Origin: a bacterium
Lineage (GTDB): Bacteria > Armatimonadota > Abditibacteriia > Abditibacteriales > Abditibacteriaceae
Reading direction: 5' to 3'
Assembly (NCBI GenBank): GCA_004172935.1
Contig: SDZD01000027.1
Coordinates: 1-64,000 of the forward strand
Length of the DNA: 64,000 nucleotides
Under the pieces are notes generated by a model that had not been told where the DNA came from, ran no database searches, and saw only the letters and a program-made list of their open reading frames with translations. The position numbers were made by a program, and so were the translations under genes. Below are positions 1 to 8,012 of this stretch, piece by piece. Each line of letters begins with the position of its first letter. Positions within the stretch are counted from its first letter, which is position 1.

Positions 1-2
1 CA

Positions 3-2264
3 CCCGGCCCCACCCCCGATGGCACTGGTGGCGTGGGCGATGTTAGTGGAATAGAACCTCTCAGCCCTGATGATACTTGGGCGCTTGATTCTCCCAACGG
101 TACTATCTATGATGGTGAGCGTGGGCTGGCGCTGGCTCAGGGCAATGTCGTTTTTCAATATGGCAAGCCCGGTAGTTCTGGTGTTTTCATCGTGCGCGGC
201 GAACGCGGCGTCATCGACTCCAACACCAACAATGCTACCCTCACCGATAACCTCACTGTAACGGCGAAAGTAAATGGGATTACTCAAACTTTCACTGGTC
301 AAAGCCTTGTTTTCAACCTCGATAGTGGCAAGTGGACGCTATCTCAACTGCGCACAGTTTTTCCGCCTGATTTCTTCCCACCTGGAACTGTGTTGGCCCC
401 TCTTTACCAAACCAATGGAACTGTCATCGGAGAGGGCGACACGGTGCGCGGCGAAAAATTTCAATTCTCGTCCTGCGACCGTGACCACTATTATCTGCGC
501 TCTAACCGCATCGAGTTCTCCCGTTTGCCCAACGGCCAGCCGCAGCGCATTGTGCTTCGCAAAAACGCCCTGTTTTTGCTTGGGCGAAAGATTCTTCCGC
601 TTCCCGTCTTCTCCATCTCGCTGATCGGTCAGCGTTCGAGCCGCCAACCGCTACAAACCACCTTCGGCCAGAACTCTTACGACGGTTACTTCGCCAAGAC
701 GCTTTTCAATATACGCGCCACTCCCAAGTTCACCGACTCCGTTCTCGTCGATGCCCTTAGCAAACGCGGTTTGGGCCTTGGCTTTCAGCGTCAACTCATC
801 GGCGGCGGTCTACTTTATTTGTACGCCGTTTCTGGGCAAACAGGTGGGCGCGAAATCAATGCGCGCGTCAACAAACGCTACCAGATTTCAAAGCTCGTTT
901 CCTCGAACCTCAATTTCGCCACCACGCAAAATAACACGCTTTCGGGTGCGGGCATCTCTTCGCGCTCTGGCAACTTCTCGTTAACGCGCAATGGAAAGCA
1001 AGCGCAGACCAACACGGTTTATAACTTTGACGAATCGACTTATTCCGGTTCTAACTCGCGTACCGATACGCTCAATATCAACCACAACCAACAGTTCGGT
1101 TCTGGCTACTCCCTCAACCTGACAGGCAACTTGAATCAGTCTCAGTACGGCGACCCCGCGACGACTCCTCGTAACCAGACCGGCGATTTGAATGTGCAGG
1201 TTGGCAAGACGAGCCGCGCTTTAGATATTTATCTGCGTAGCGAATTACACAACGATTTCGCGCGCGGCAACGCCGCTTTTCAGCTTGAGCGCTTGCCCGA
1301 ACTTCTCTTCCAATCCAGCACTAACCGTTTGCAATTGGGGCTTCTCGACCGCGTCATACCGGGCAACTTCACCTTCGGTTTTGGCCAATTCAACGAGCCG
1401 ACCAATAGCTACAACCCCGACATCGGCGGACAAAAAAGCCGCGCCGACTTTTTCTACAACTTTAGTGAACGTCAGGCGCAGTTGGTCGGTAACAAAACTA
1501 ACGGTTCCATCATTCGTGCTTCGGGCACATTCGAGCAGGCTTTTTACTCCGACGATACCGCCCGCTATAACTACGCCTACAACGTCAACAACACAAGTAC
1601 GCTCGGCCCGATTCAAGTCGCTGTCAACTACAACAAGCAGCGCACTTTCGGCTTTACCCCGTTCCAGTTCGATTACCTGACACCCGGCGAATACATTGAC
1701 TATACCGCCTCCGTTGGGCGCGGCGAAAATTTCCGCCTCAATTTCAGCGGTGGGCGCGACATCCAGAACAACTACACGCGCGATGTGTTGGCTAACATGC
1801 AGTGGATTCCGTCCAAGGGGACATACATTTCGCTGGGCACCAGTTATGGCCTACAGGACACGCAGCGCGGCGTGTTGGGCGATATTTACGGCAACTTGCG
1901 TTTTACCCGCCGCACGACACGAACTCTGGGCGGTCAATTCGCTCTGGGCTTTCGTTACTCGCCATCAGGAACTGGCAATGCGCGTGGTCTGACGCGTGTG
2001 AACGCCTCGTTCGATACCAACATCACCCGCAAAGTGCGTTTTCAGGCGCTCGCCGGATACGACGGCATCAATAACCGCTTCGATTTCCAGCAATACCGCG
2101 CCATCGTCGACTTGCACTGCTTCAACCTGTTCACGACTTACGATGGTTCGCGCAAGGAATTGCGCTTCGACATCGCTCTCAAAGCCTTCCCATTCACCGA
2201 CACCCGCTTTGGTCGCAATGGCTTCTCCGAAGGCTTCGACCCCAGCGTCGGCGAAATCCGTTAA
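3..2264 (+). CDS. lptD: LptD/OstA-like LPS-assembly outer-membrane protein, 5' end cut by window
   Basis: Likely the outer-membrane LPS transport/assembly protein. The frame is open to the left window edge (a GTG at 33 is internal), so the N terminus lies outside. About the first 200 visible residues have OstA-type beta-jellyroll character: repeated G-x-V motifs, the Ser-Ser-Cys-Asp segment followed by YYLRSNRIE, and an LPLPVF segment before the barrel. These are typical of LptD N domains just before the membrane barrel. The remaining ~540 residues are alternating polar/hydrophobic strands rich in Asn, Gly and aromatics, ending without a terminal aromatic. Its presence indicates a diderm envelope with LPS. 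It converges on hisH with a shared terminator between. Family assignment is good; strict orthology to lptD is less certain. Confidence 0.72.
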   Translation, partial: PGPTPDGTGGVGDVSGIEPLSPDDTWALDSPNGTIYDGERGLALAQGNVVFQYGKPGSSGVFIVRGERGVIDSNTNNATLTDNLTVTAKVNGITQTFTGQSLVFNLDSGKWTLSQLRTVFPPDFFPPGTVLAPLYQTNGTVIGEGDTVRGEKFQFSSCDRDHYYLRSNRIEFSRLPNGQPQRIVLRKNALFLLGRKILPLPVFSISLIGQRSSRQPLQTTFGQNSYDGYFAKTLFNIRATPKFTDSVLVDALSKRGLGLGFQRQLIGGGLLYLYAVSGQTGGREINARVNKRYQISKLVSSNLNFATTQNNTLSGAGISSRSGNFSLTRNGKQAQTNTVYNFDESTYSGSNSRTDTLNINHNQQFGSGYSLNLTGNLNQSQYGDPATTPRNQTGDLNVQVGKTSRALDIYLRSELHNDFARGNAAFQLERLPELLFQSSTNRLQLGLLDRVIPGNFTFGFGQFNEPTNSYNPDIGGQKSRADFFYNFSERQAQLVGNKTNGSIIRASGTFEQAFYSDDTARYNYAYNVNNTSTLGPIQVAVNYNKQRTFGFTPFQFDYLTPGEYIDYTASVGRGENFRLNFSGGRDIQNNYTRDVLANMQWIPSKGTYISLGTSYGLQDTQRGVLGDIYGNLRFTRRTTRTLGGQFALGFRYSPSGTGNARGLTRVNASFDTNITRKVRFQALAGYDGINNRFDFQQYRAIVDLHCFNLFTTYDGSRKELRFDIALKAFPFTDTRFGRNGFSEGFDPSVGEIR

Positions 2265-2266
2265 AA

Positions 2267-2298
2267 CGAAACCCCGCCTTTTTGAAGGCGGGGTTTCG
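2267..2298. terminator. bidirectional terminator between lptD-like gene and hisH
   Basis: A perfect 14-bp stem (2267-2280 with 2285-2298) and a 4-nt loop lie between convergent stop codons. T-rich tracts follow on the plus side (cgattttg) and on the minus side (ttttaa). Confidence 0.8.
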
Positions 2299-2310
2299 CG
2301 ATTTTGTCGT

Positions 2311-2916
2311 TTAAATGCGAGCGAAGTTATCGAGAATCTTCAGGCCCACCGCCGATGATTTTTCGGGGTGGAACTGTGCGCCCATCACGTTATCGCGCTC
2401 GACGCCAGCCACGAAGGTTTGGCCGTGATGCGCCGTAGCCGCCACAATCGAGGGGTCTTCGGGCGAAACGTGGTAGGAGTGAACGAAATAAGTCATCGCT
2501 CCCTCTTCAAGCCCACTGTAGAGTTTTGACTGGTGCGGGAATGCCAGTTGGCTCCAGCCCATGTGCGGAATTTTGAGGTCGGGCGCATCGGCGAAGCGGC
2601 GCACGTCGCCGCCCAGAATGCCCAGGCCGCTGTAAACGCCGAGTTCATCGCTCCAGTCGAACAGCAGCTGCATACCCAGGCAGACGCCAAGCAATGGCTT
2701 GCCGCTTTGCGCGTGCGCCACAACTGGGTCGATTAGGCCCTTGGCGCCCAGATTCTTCATCGCCTCGCCGAACGCACCCACGCCGGGCAACACCAGCTTT
2801 TCGGCGCGCGCGACCTCATCCGCATCCGATGTGACATGCGTGCGGTGTCCCAGATGCTCGAAGGCTTTTTGAACTGAACGCAAGTTGTTAACCGAATAAT
2901 CGAGGATGGTAATCAT
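2311..2916 (-). CDS. hisH: Imidazole glycerol phosphate synthase, glutaminase subunit HisH
   Basis: A class I glutamine amidotransferase that supplies ammonia to HisF in the fifth step of histidine biosynthesis. At 201 aa it is full length. The N terminus ITILDYSVNNLRSV is typical. The nucleophile is Cys79 in GVCLGMQLLF, and the His/Glu of the triad are His183 and Glu185 in QFHPEKSS. It is the last gene of a minus-strand operon, 119 bp downstream of hisB. No hisF or hisA is visible in the window, so the partner subunit must be encoded elsewhere. Confidence 0.95.
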   Translation of the reverse strand: MITILDYSVNNLRSVQKAFEHLGHRTHVTSDADEVARAEKLVLPGVGAFGEAMKNLGAKGLIDPVVAHAQSGKPLLGVCLGMQLLFDWSDELGVYSGLGILGGDVRRFADAPDLKIPHMGWSQLAFPHQSKLYSGLEEGAMTYFVHSYHVSPEDPSIVAATAHHGQTFVAGVERDNVMGAQFHPEKSSAVGLKILDNFARI

Positions 2917-3035
2917 GACCAGAAAAAGCGCCTTTAAACGCGGCGCCCAATAGCGACGCGAACGGGAGTCTTGCCGTTCACTGCTAAAACTGAGCGCTCA
3001 CCAAAGCGAATAAGGGTTATTCCACAAAAAATAGC

Positions 3036-3638
3036 CTATTTTTCGCCCAAACTGCCTTTTGTTGAAGGTAATTCGTCGCCATCAACCGTCAACGCTGCGC
3101 GCATGGCGCGTGCCAACGCCTTGAAACTTGCCTCAATGACGTGATGGGCGTTGCCGCCGGTTTGTTCTTTGATGTGCAAATTCAGGCGCCCATTATTGGC
3201 TAAAGCCACGAAAAACTCGCGCGCCAAATGGGTATCGAAGTCGCCGATACGCTCCTGATTCATTTTCCAATCGAGTTGCAGATACGAGCGTCCGCAGAAA
3301 TCGACCGCCGCCAGCATCAACACTTCGTCCATCGGCGCGAAAAAGAAACCATAACGCGCGATGCCGCGCTTATCGCCGACCGCTTCATTGAGGGCGAGGC
3401 CAAGCGCGATGCCCAAATCTTCAACTAAATGGTGACCGTCGATTTCAACGTCACCCGTCGCGCGAATCGTCAAATCGAAGCGCCCGTGTTTGCTCCACTG
3501 TTCCAGCATGTGCTTCCAAAACGGAAGTCCGGCCTGGGTGGGCAATTGGATGTCGAAGCGACCTGTGCCATCAAGGTTGAGGTTGAGTTCGATCTGGGTT
3601 TCGGTGGTGTGACGTGAAATCGTGGACGTACGAGGCAT
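3036..3638 (-). CDS. hisB: Imidazoleglycerol-phosphate dehydratase HisB
   Basis: Dehydrates imidazoleglycerol phosphate in histidine biosynthesis, a Mn-dependent cytosolic enzyme of two pseudo-repeats. The metal-binding motifs of both halves are visible: DGHHLVEDLGI in the first and NAHHVIEASFKALARAM in the second, with GDFDTHLAREFF between. The ATG at 3638 (MPRTSTISRHT) is chosen over the longer open frame to 3737. It gives the usual ~200 aa, has AAAGG about 9 nt upstream, and avoids a long overlap with the MOSC gene ending at 3650. It is monofunctional, with no histidinol-phosphatase domain; a HAD phosphatase heads the same operon. Confidence 0.95.
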   Translation of the reverse strand: MPRTSTISRHTTETQIELNLNLDGTGRFDIQLPTQAGLPFWKHMLEQWSKHGRFDLTIRATGDVEIDGHHLVEDLGIALGLALNEAVGDKRGIARYGFFFAPMDEVLMLAAVDFCGRSYLQLDWKMNQERIGDFDTHLAREFFVALANNGRLNLHIKEQTGGNAHHVIEASFKALARAMRAALTVDGDELPSTKGSLGEK

Positions 3639-3649
3639 GTTCTGTACCT

Positions 3650-4126
3650 TTAGTGTGGCGCCGTTTCCACAATCGAAACCTCGTCGCCGACACGAACTTC
3701 GCCCTCGACTAGCACGCGCGCATACCAACGGCTCCAACCGCGATGAGTTTTTTGCGAAATTCTCCCGAACTCACCCGACTCAAACGACCCCGCGATTTGC
3801 TGGCATGGTGCCGCCGTTTTTGTCAGTTCGATTTGGGCCTCGCCCACCTGCAAAGCGACTCCCGACTGCATCTGGCTCCAATCCAGACCCGAAATCGTTA
3901 AATTCTCGCCTGTCGAACCCGGCTCGATGGCATGTCCTTCTGCTTGTAGCTCCTCAATGAGTTCCAGCGAGTACAAACACACCGCCCGCATCGGCCCTCC
4001 GTGGAAGCGCCGATGATTCTGTTTGTCACCCTCGACTCCTCCTATTTGAAGACGTGCCGAAACTACGCTGTGTTTCGGCACACCGCCCTTGGGGTTGACG
4101 TTGATCTGGTGAATTGTCGTTTTCAT
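3650..4126 (-). CDS. MOSC domain protein
   Basis: A 158-aa single-domain MOSC (molybdenum cofactor sulfurase C-terminal) protein of the YiiM/small type. These proteins bind Moco or carry sulfur, and substrates of stand-alone members are mostly unknown. The core motifs HRRFHGGPMRAVCLYS, the conserved PGSTGENL, and Cys in TAAPCQQI near residue 107 are present. The ATG directly abuts the serpin stop codon (zero spacing), and the stop is 11 bp before hisB, so it is translated within the his operon. Why a MOSC protein sits in a histidine operon is unclear. Confidence 0.85.
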   Translation of the reverse strand: MKTTIHQINVNPKGGVPKHSVVSARLQIGGVEGDKQNHRRFHGGPMRAVCLYSLELIEELQAEGHAIEPGSTGENLTISGLDWSQMQSGVALQVGEAQIELTKTAAPCQQIAGSFESGEFGRISQKTHRGWSRWYARVLVEGEVRVGDEVSIVETAPH

Positions 4127-5404
4127 TTACTTCTTGCTGGGATCATTGACGACTCCCTCGAACAAGCGGGCGCCGCTCGTCTCTTCGACGAGAGCTACTA
4201 CGAAAGGTCGGTCGAACTTGATTTTCTTCGGCTCGGCTGGCGGCAGCATCGCTGAACCAGCCACTGCGACAGCCGTTGCTGCTGCCGCGACCGTTCCTTC
4301 TTCATCCACGCGCATTTTGCAGACATGCAGAACTGCGGATATTGCGGCAGTTGGTTCGCCCATACCGCTGAAATCGGCTCCGCCGCCAAATGGCACGGGA
4401 GCGTTCATGCCCGCCAACTCCTTGGACAGCTCTTCGCGCCACTCGATGTCGAAGCGCGGCAATGACACGATGACCGGGCCGCGCCCTGCCAAATTCTTGC
4501 TCTTCTCTTCGCCCAACTCGGTCAACACGTCGGCGGGTTTCTTGTCGGCATTGGGCAAGAGCACCCATAGCGCGCAGCGTGTGTTCTCGTAGGGGAGGCG
4601 CACTCCCTCGAATGAAGCGCCGCTTAAATAAGCGCGCGAGCGGTTGCCGTTCATCATCGGCACATCAATTGTCTTTCCGTCCGCCAGATGGAAGGGCGCG
4701 GGTTTAGTGGCATCTTTGGAAAAAACATCTTCCCAACCGCCCTTAAAATACACCGCGTTCACCAGTAGCGCGCTTTGCCCTGCCACGTCGCCCTTTTGAA
4801 CGATCTGCGTGATCTCTTTTTTGGTGTGCTCACTGACCCAGTTGTTGATGTCAGTCGCACCTTTTTCAGGGTCAGCGGAGGGGAATAGCTCGACTCCGGC
4901 GCCGAAGTTGGTAGCGGCGCCCTTAACGAAGCTGGGATTGGGTTTGAACGAATCGGCGAACCACACCGAGTTCGCGACCGAAATCGAAGCGCCTTTTTGC
5001 TCGGCCAGCAACGTATTGAAGGCTTGGTTGGCGGCTCCAATTTTGTCGTCCGGCAAATTTTGCATCCCTAGAAGCGAACTGAGTTGATTTTTCGTTTCGC
5101 CGCGTGCGCCGCCCGCAGTCAGCGCCAACGCTTGCCACAGGCTTGTCGGCGAAACGAGCAAATTCTCGTTCTTGTCGTTCTTTGCTTGAAGTCGGGCGGC
5201 CAACCGCGCCCCGAAGTCGTTTTGCGCCCCTATCAGGGGCGCTGCATTCTGGGCGAGTTTCGCCGTAGCTTGATAATCGAAACGGTCACCGGACGATACA
5301 GGCATAGAAACAAGCCTTGGCCCCGGAACGGGCGCCGAATTAACGGACGAGGCAGCGCAACCTGACAAAAACAAAGGAGCAAAGATCAAAAAGCGAGGTT
5401 TCAT
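4127..5404 (-). CDS. Serpin family protease inhibitor, predicted lipoprotein
   Basis: A 425-aa serpin. The N terminus has a lipobox (LFLSGC, Cys about residue 16), so it is probably exported and lipid-anchored. Serpin signatures are the shutter region LVSPTSLWQALALTAGGA, NSVWF, and NAVYFKGGW. The reactive-centre-loop hinge is DEEGTVAAAATAVAV (about residues 367-381), with small residues at P15-P9 as inhibitory serpins have. Counting from the hinge puts P1 near Ser/Ala/Met in GSAML, which would suit an elastase- or subtilisin-like target; this is inference. The C-terminal strands FDRPFVVALVEETSGARLFEG are canonical. It overlaps the upstream HAD gene by ATGA and abuts the MOSC gene. Confidence 0.92.
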   Translation of the reverse strand: MKPRFLIFAPLFLSGCAASSVNSAPVPGPRLVSMPVSSGDRFDYQATAKLAQNAAPLIGAQNDFGARLAARLQAKNDKNENLLVSPTSLWQALALTAGGARGETKNQLSSLLGMQNLPDDKIGAANQAFNTLLAEQKGASISVANSVWFADSFKPNPSFVKGAATNFGAGVELFPSADPEKGATDINNWVSEHTKKEITQIVQKGDVAGQSALLVNAVYFKGGWEDVFSKDATKPAPFHLADGKTIDVPMMNGNRSRAYLSGASFEGVRLPYENTRCALWVLLPNADKKPADVLTELGEEKSKNLAGRGPVIVSLPRFDIEWREELSKELAGMNAPVPFGGGADFSGMGEPTAAISAVLHVCKMRVDEEGTVAAAATAVAVAGSAMLPPAEPKKIKFDRPFVVALVEETSGARLFEGVVNDPSKK

Positions 5405-6402
5405 CCACGCTTTGACTGTGCAGCTTTCGTAATGTTCCCTAGCGCTTCCAACAAGAAATTGACATCAGGGGCGACAATGTCGGCTCCCGCTTCCAAAAAT
5501 TCGCGGCGATGCGTCGCGCCGCCGGGGCCGCTCAGCACGATGGCCGAATAAATGCGCGCTTTACCAGAGCCTTTGAGTTCGCGGTAGTTGAAGACGGTTT
5601 GCAAATCGTCCATGATGTCGCCGATGTACAGGCCAACTTTGAAGTCGAGTTTTTCGCGAGCCAGCAAAAGCGTGCGACCGTCGGGTTTTTTGAAGCCCGA
5701 ATCGGGCACAACCCATCCGTTTTCTGGAATCTTGTTGGTCAGGCGGGCGTGGTGCAAGCCCAATTTCGCTTCGGCACGGGCGCGGCCCGTGATGAGTCCG
5801 GTTTTTATGTCGCTGGGGATGAGGCTGGGTTTGATTAGCACCTGTTCACGGCGATAGTAGCCCTGACCATGAATGTATTCGGGGTCGAAGCCATACAAAT
5901 CGCGGCACGATTCGTCGCCGCCGTAAAACTCCTGGAACAGGCGTGTCACGAGCTTGGAGTTCCAGGCGCGCGCAAATTCGCGGCGCTCGCTGGGTTTCAG
6001 CATCTCCAGAATGAAGCCTTCGGCCTGTTGCAAACCGCCGCCCTTGCGCTTGATGGTGGAGGTGAACTCGCGCCAGTCGGTGCCAAATTCGCGTAGCGAT
6101 TGGGTGTCTTTCGCACCCGACTGTGCCCACTTGCCAATCAACAGCGCAACGATGGCGTTGGTCAAGTCCCAGTCATCATTGAAGCCGCCCGCGAATTTGA
6201 ACATCTCGATTTCTTCGGGTTCAATCAACTTGCCTGTATCTTCGAGGCCGAGTTGCTCCTTGATATAGAACTGCGTGGTTTCGATGATGGCAGCACGGAA
6301 CGACTGCGACACGTCGAGCAACACCCCATCCATATCGAAGAGAAGGCAGTCGAGCGACGGCAGGTTTTTCAAAATTTCTTGACGAATAAACAGTTCAGAC
6401 AT
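5401..6402 (-). CDS. HAD-superfamily hydrolase, candidate histidinol-phosphatase
   Basis: A 333-aa HAD phosphatase with a large alpha-helical cap. Motif I DMDGVLLD (Asp23/Asp25), motif II around ITGRARAEA, motif III Lys in FKKPDGRTL, and motif IV YIGDIMDDLQ are all present. The ATG at 6402 (MSELFIRQE) is preferred because upstream sequence in the longer frame (to 6540) looks non-coding. It is the first gene of a five-gene operon ending in hisB and hisH. Because this hisB lacks a phosphatase domain, a histidinol-phosphate phosphatase role is a reasonable guess from context. The sequence alone supports only HAD subfamily I. Confidence 0.82.
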   Translation of the reverse strand: MSELFIRQEILKNLPSLDCLLFDMDGVLLDVSQSFRAAIIETTQFYIKEQLGLEDTGKLIEPEEIEMFKFAGGFNDDWDLTNAIVALLIGKWAQSGAKDTQSLREFGTDWREFTSTIKRKGGGLQQAEGFILEMLKPSERREFARAWNSKLVTRLFQEFYGGDESCRDLYGFDPEYIHGQGYYRREQVLIKPSLIPSDIKTGLITGRARAEAKLGLHHARLTNKIPENGWVVPDSGFKKPDGRTLLLAREKLDFKVGLYIGDIMDDLQTVFNYRELKGSGKARIYSAIVLSGPGGATHRREFLEAGADIVAPDVNFLLEALGNITKAAQSKRG

Positions 6403-6587
6403 AATCGGTAGCAGCAAGACGAACTCAAGCGGTGTGAGAAAGCCAAGTTTTCCAGCTTTTTTGCTCGTAAGAGTGTCATCACGACACTTTCTGTTCCTTT
6501 TTGTGCCTAACCTTTGGCAATGAACACCTTCTCCCTTCATCGCTGCTGCCCCTTCTAGCGCTCTCTACGAGCGTGAAAGGAGGACAG

Positions 6588-6836
6588 TTGAGTCGTTCAA
6601 GACGTAAAAATTCTATTGCAGGAATATTTGGATGCACCGATAGCGACAAGGTGTTCAAACGCATTTGGCATCGCCGATTGCGTGTGATGATGCGAGTTCG
6701 TTTGCACAACTACAACCCTGATACGGTATGGCTGGTTCACGACCGGGAAGCTAGCGATGTTCGTGATTGGCAGTCGAAGAAAGAAGGCAAATTCTTCTTC
6801 GACCCGCGAGAACATCCGTACCTGATGCGGAAATGA
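6588..6836 (+). CDS. Small conserved basic protein (82 aa), TTG start
   Basis: An 82-aa Arg/Lys-rich protein beginning SRSRRKNSIAGI. Small bacterial proteins starting SRSxRKTPIxG with a following DKRxWHRRxR stretch form a widespread family of unknown function, and this one fits (SDKVFKRIWHRRLR). The TTG start at 6588 is chosen because a perfect AAAGGAGG Shine-Dalgarno sits 4-5 nt upstream, whereas the longer open frame to 6501 has no support. A strong terminator follows immediately, so it is probably monocistronic. No catalytic motif was seen. Confidence 0.72.
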   Translation: MSRSRRKNSIAGIFGCTDSDKVFKRIWHRRLRVMMRVRLHNYNPDTVWLVHDREASDVRDWQSKKEGKFFFDPREHPYLMRK

Positions 6837-6840
6837 CCTC

Positions 6841-6873
6841 GGCCTGCGAACGAAAGTTCGCGGGCCTTTTTAT
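6841..6873 (+). terminator. rho-independent terminator
   Basis: An 11-bp stem (6841-6851 with 6856-6866), GAAA tetraloop and a TTTTTATTT tract lie directly after the small 82-aa gene. Confidence 0.9.
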
Positions 6874-6894
6874 TTGGCGACACTTCCCATACTT

Positions 6895-7194
6895 ATGGGC
6901 ATCCCGTTAGATGAGCGTGAGGCAGAAGTTGTCAAAAAATATCAGCGCATGAAAAAGGTGGGGGCAACCCCGCACATCGTTTATCGTGTAATGAAATACG
7001 ATGGCTTTTGGGGACTCTGTTGCATGAAGATGCTACGCACAGTCTTTCCCGAACTTGATTTGATGGATGCCAAAGCTGTCATGGTTGAAGGGGATGAGGG
7101 CGTATCTCTCGAAGTGCACTTCGAGAGATTGATTCCAGCTATTGAAGCCGCTCTCGACGAATTAGAAAAAGAAGAAGATGCTCCCCCGTCGTAA
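6895..7194 (+). CDS. Hypothetical protein upstream of rnpA
   Basis: A 99-aa acidic protein with no recognised family. It has a helical N part ([18 protein letters not shown]), a middle part with a CC pair ([16 protein letters not shown]), and an acidic tail ending KEEDAPPS. The ATG at 6895 is preferred to an upstream TTG at 6874 that overlaps the preceding terminator. Its 3' end overlaps the start of the rnpA-yidD gene by 17 nt, so the two are probably translationally coupled. rpmH normally occupies this slot before rnpA but is not here. Confidence 0.55.
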   Translation: MGIPLDEREAEVVKKYQRMKKVGATPHIVYRVMKYDGFWGLCCMKMLRTVFPELDLMDAKAVMVEGDEGVSLEVHFERLIPAIEAALDELEKEEDAPPS

Positions 7195-7942
7195 TCGCCT
7201 TACTTCCACCGAGTTCGACCGCGCTTTTAGCAAATCGCAGGTCGTGCGGCATCCGCTCGTTCAGGTGCGCGGGCATCGGCGTGAGGGGGAAGGCAGTGAT
7301 GAAGTTCGCGCCGCTTTCGTTGTTCCTAAAAAACAAGGGAAAGCCCACGACCGCAACCGCACCAAGCGTCGCCTTCGCGAACGCTTTCGTCTGCATCCTC
7401 GCCGCGACCAGGCGAACTTGCGTGGTTGTGACCTTATTTTTCTGACCACCCCCACGACTCACTCTGCTTCCATCGAAGAACTTGATGGGGCGCTCGACGA
7501 GGTGCTGCGGCGTTTGGGTAAGCGCATGAGCGACGGTGCTGCCCCGCCCAAGCGTGACCCCGTTGTTGTTGTTGCGACGCCTGAAATCGAGGGGGAAGCC
7601 GAGATTGTGCCAGGCGAGACCGAGCATGAGGTGGCAGCGGTACGCTTTCAAAAAGCTCCGGTTTCGTGGTTGTTTATTGTATTAATTCGGTTCTATCAAA
7701 ACGCGATTTCACCCTCACTTCCGCCGTCGTGCCGATTTTTTCCGACCTGCTCTGCTTATACTGTTACCGCAATTGAACGGCATGGGGCGTTCTGGGGCAC
7801 CTTGTTGGGCGCGTGGCGTATCTGTCGCTGCACCCCGCTTTGCAAGGGCGGATTCGATCCGGTGCCAGAACATCTCAATCCGCGCTTTTCCTCACCTTTC
7901 TTGGGGTTGTTGACCAAGGACAAAAGCCCCAAGGCTGGATAG
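7178..7942 (+). CDS. rnpA-yidD: Fusion of RNase P protein component (RnpA) and YidD membrane-insertion factor
   Basis: A single 254-aa frame. Residues 1-118 are RnpA: N-terminal [14 protein letters not shown], and the RNA-binding signature [10 protein letters not shown] at 59-68. RnpA is the protein subunit of RNase P, which trims tRNA 5' ends. Residues 161-232 are YidD: amphipathic [38 protein letters not shown], then [18 protein letters not shown] with its conserved Cys residues. YidD is a small factor aiding YidC-dependent insertion. An acidic Pro/Val/Glu linker (119-160) joins them. No stop codon or frame change separates the parts. rnpA, yidD and yidC are commonly adjacent as separate genes; here the first two are one ORF, with yidC 70 bp downstream. 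Confidence 0.88.
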   Translation: MLPRRNRLTSTEFDRAFSKSQVVRHPLVQVRGHRREGEGSDEVRAAFVVPKKQGKAHDRNRTKRRLRERFRLHPRRDQANLRGCDLIFLTTPTTHSASIEELDGALDEVLRRLGKRMSDGAAPPKRDPVVVVATPEIEGEAEIVPGETEHEVAAVRFQKAPVSWLFIVLIRFYQNAISPSLPPSCRFFPTCSAYTVTAIERHGAFWGTLLGAWRICRCTPLCKGGFDPVPEHLNPRFSSPFLGLLTKDKSPKAG

Positions 7943-8012
7943 GGTGCGAATTTGAATCAAACTTTCTCGCGCCCCGCGAATTTCGATTCCGAGGGCGCGT
8001 CTTTTTGCCACC

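Noticed and set aside
3639..3737. N-terminal extension of hisB
   Set aside because: It overlaps the MOSC gene, lacks homologous residues, and the shorter start has a ribosome site.
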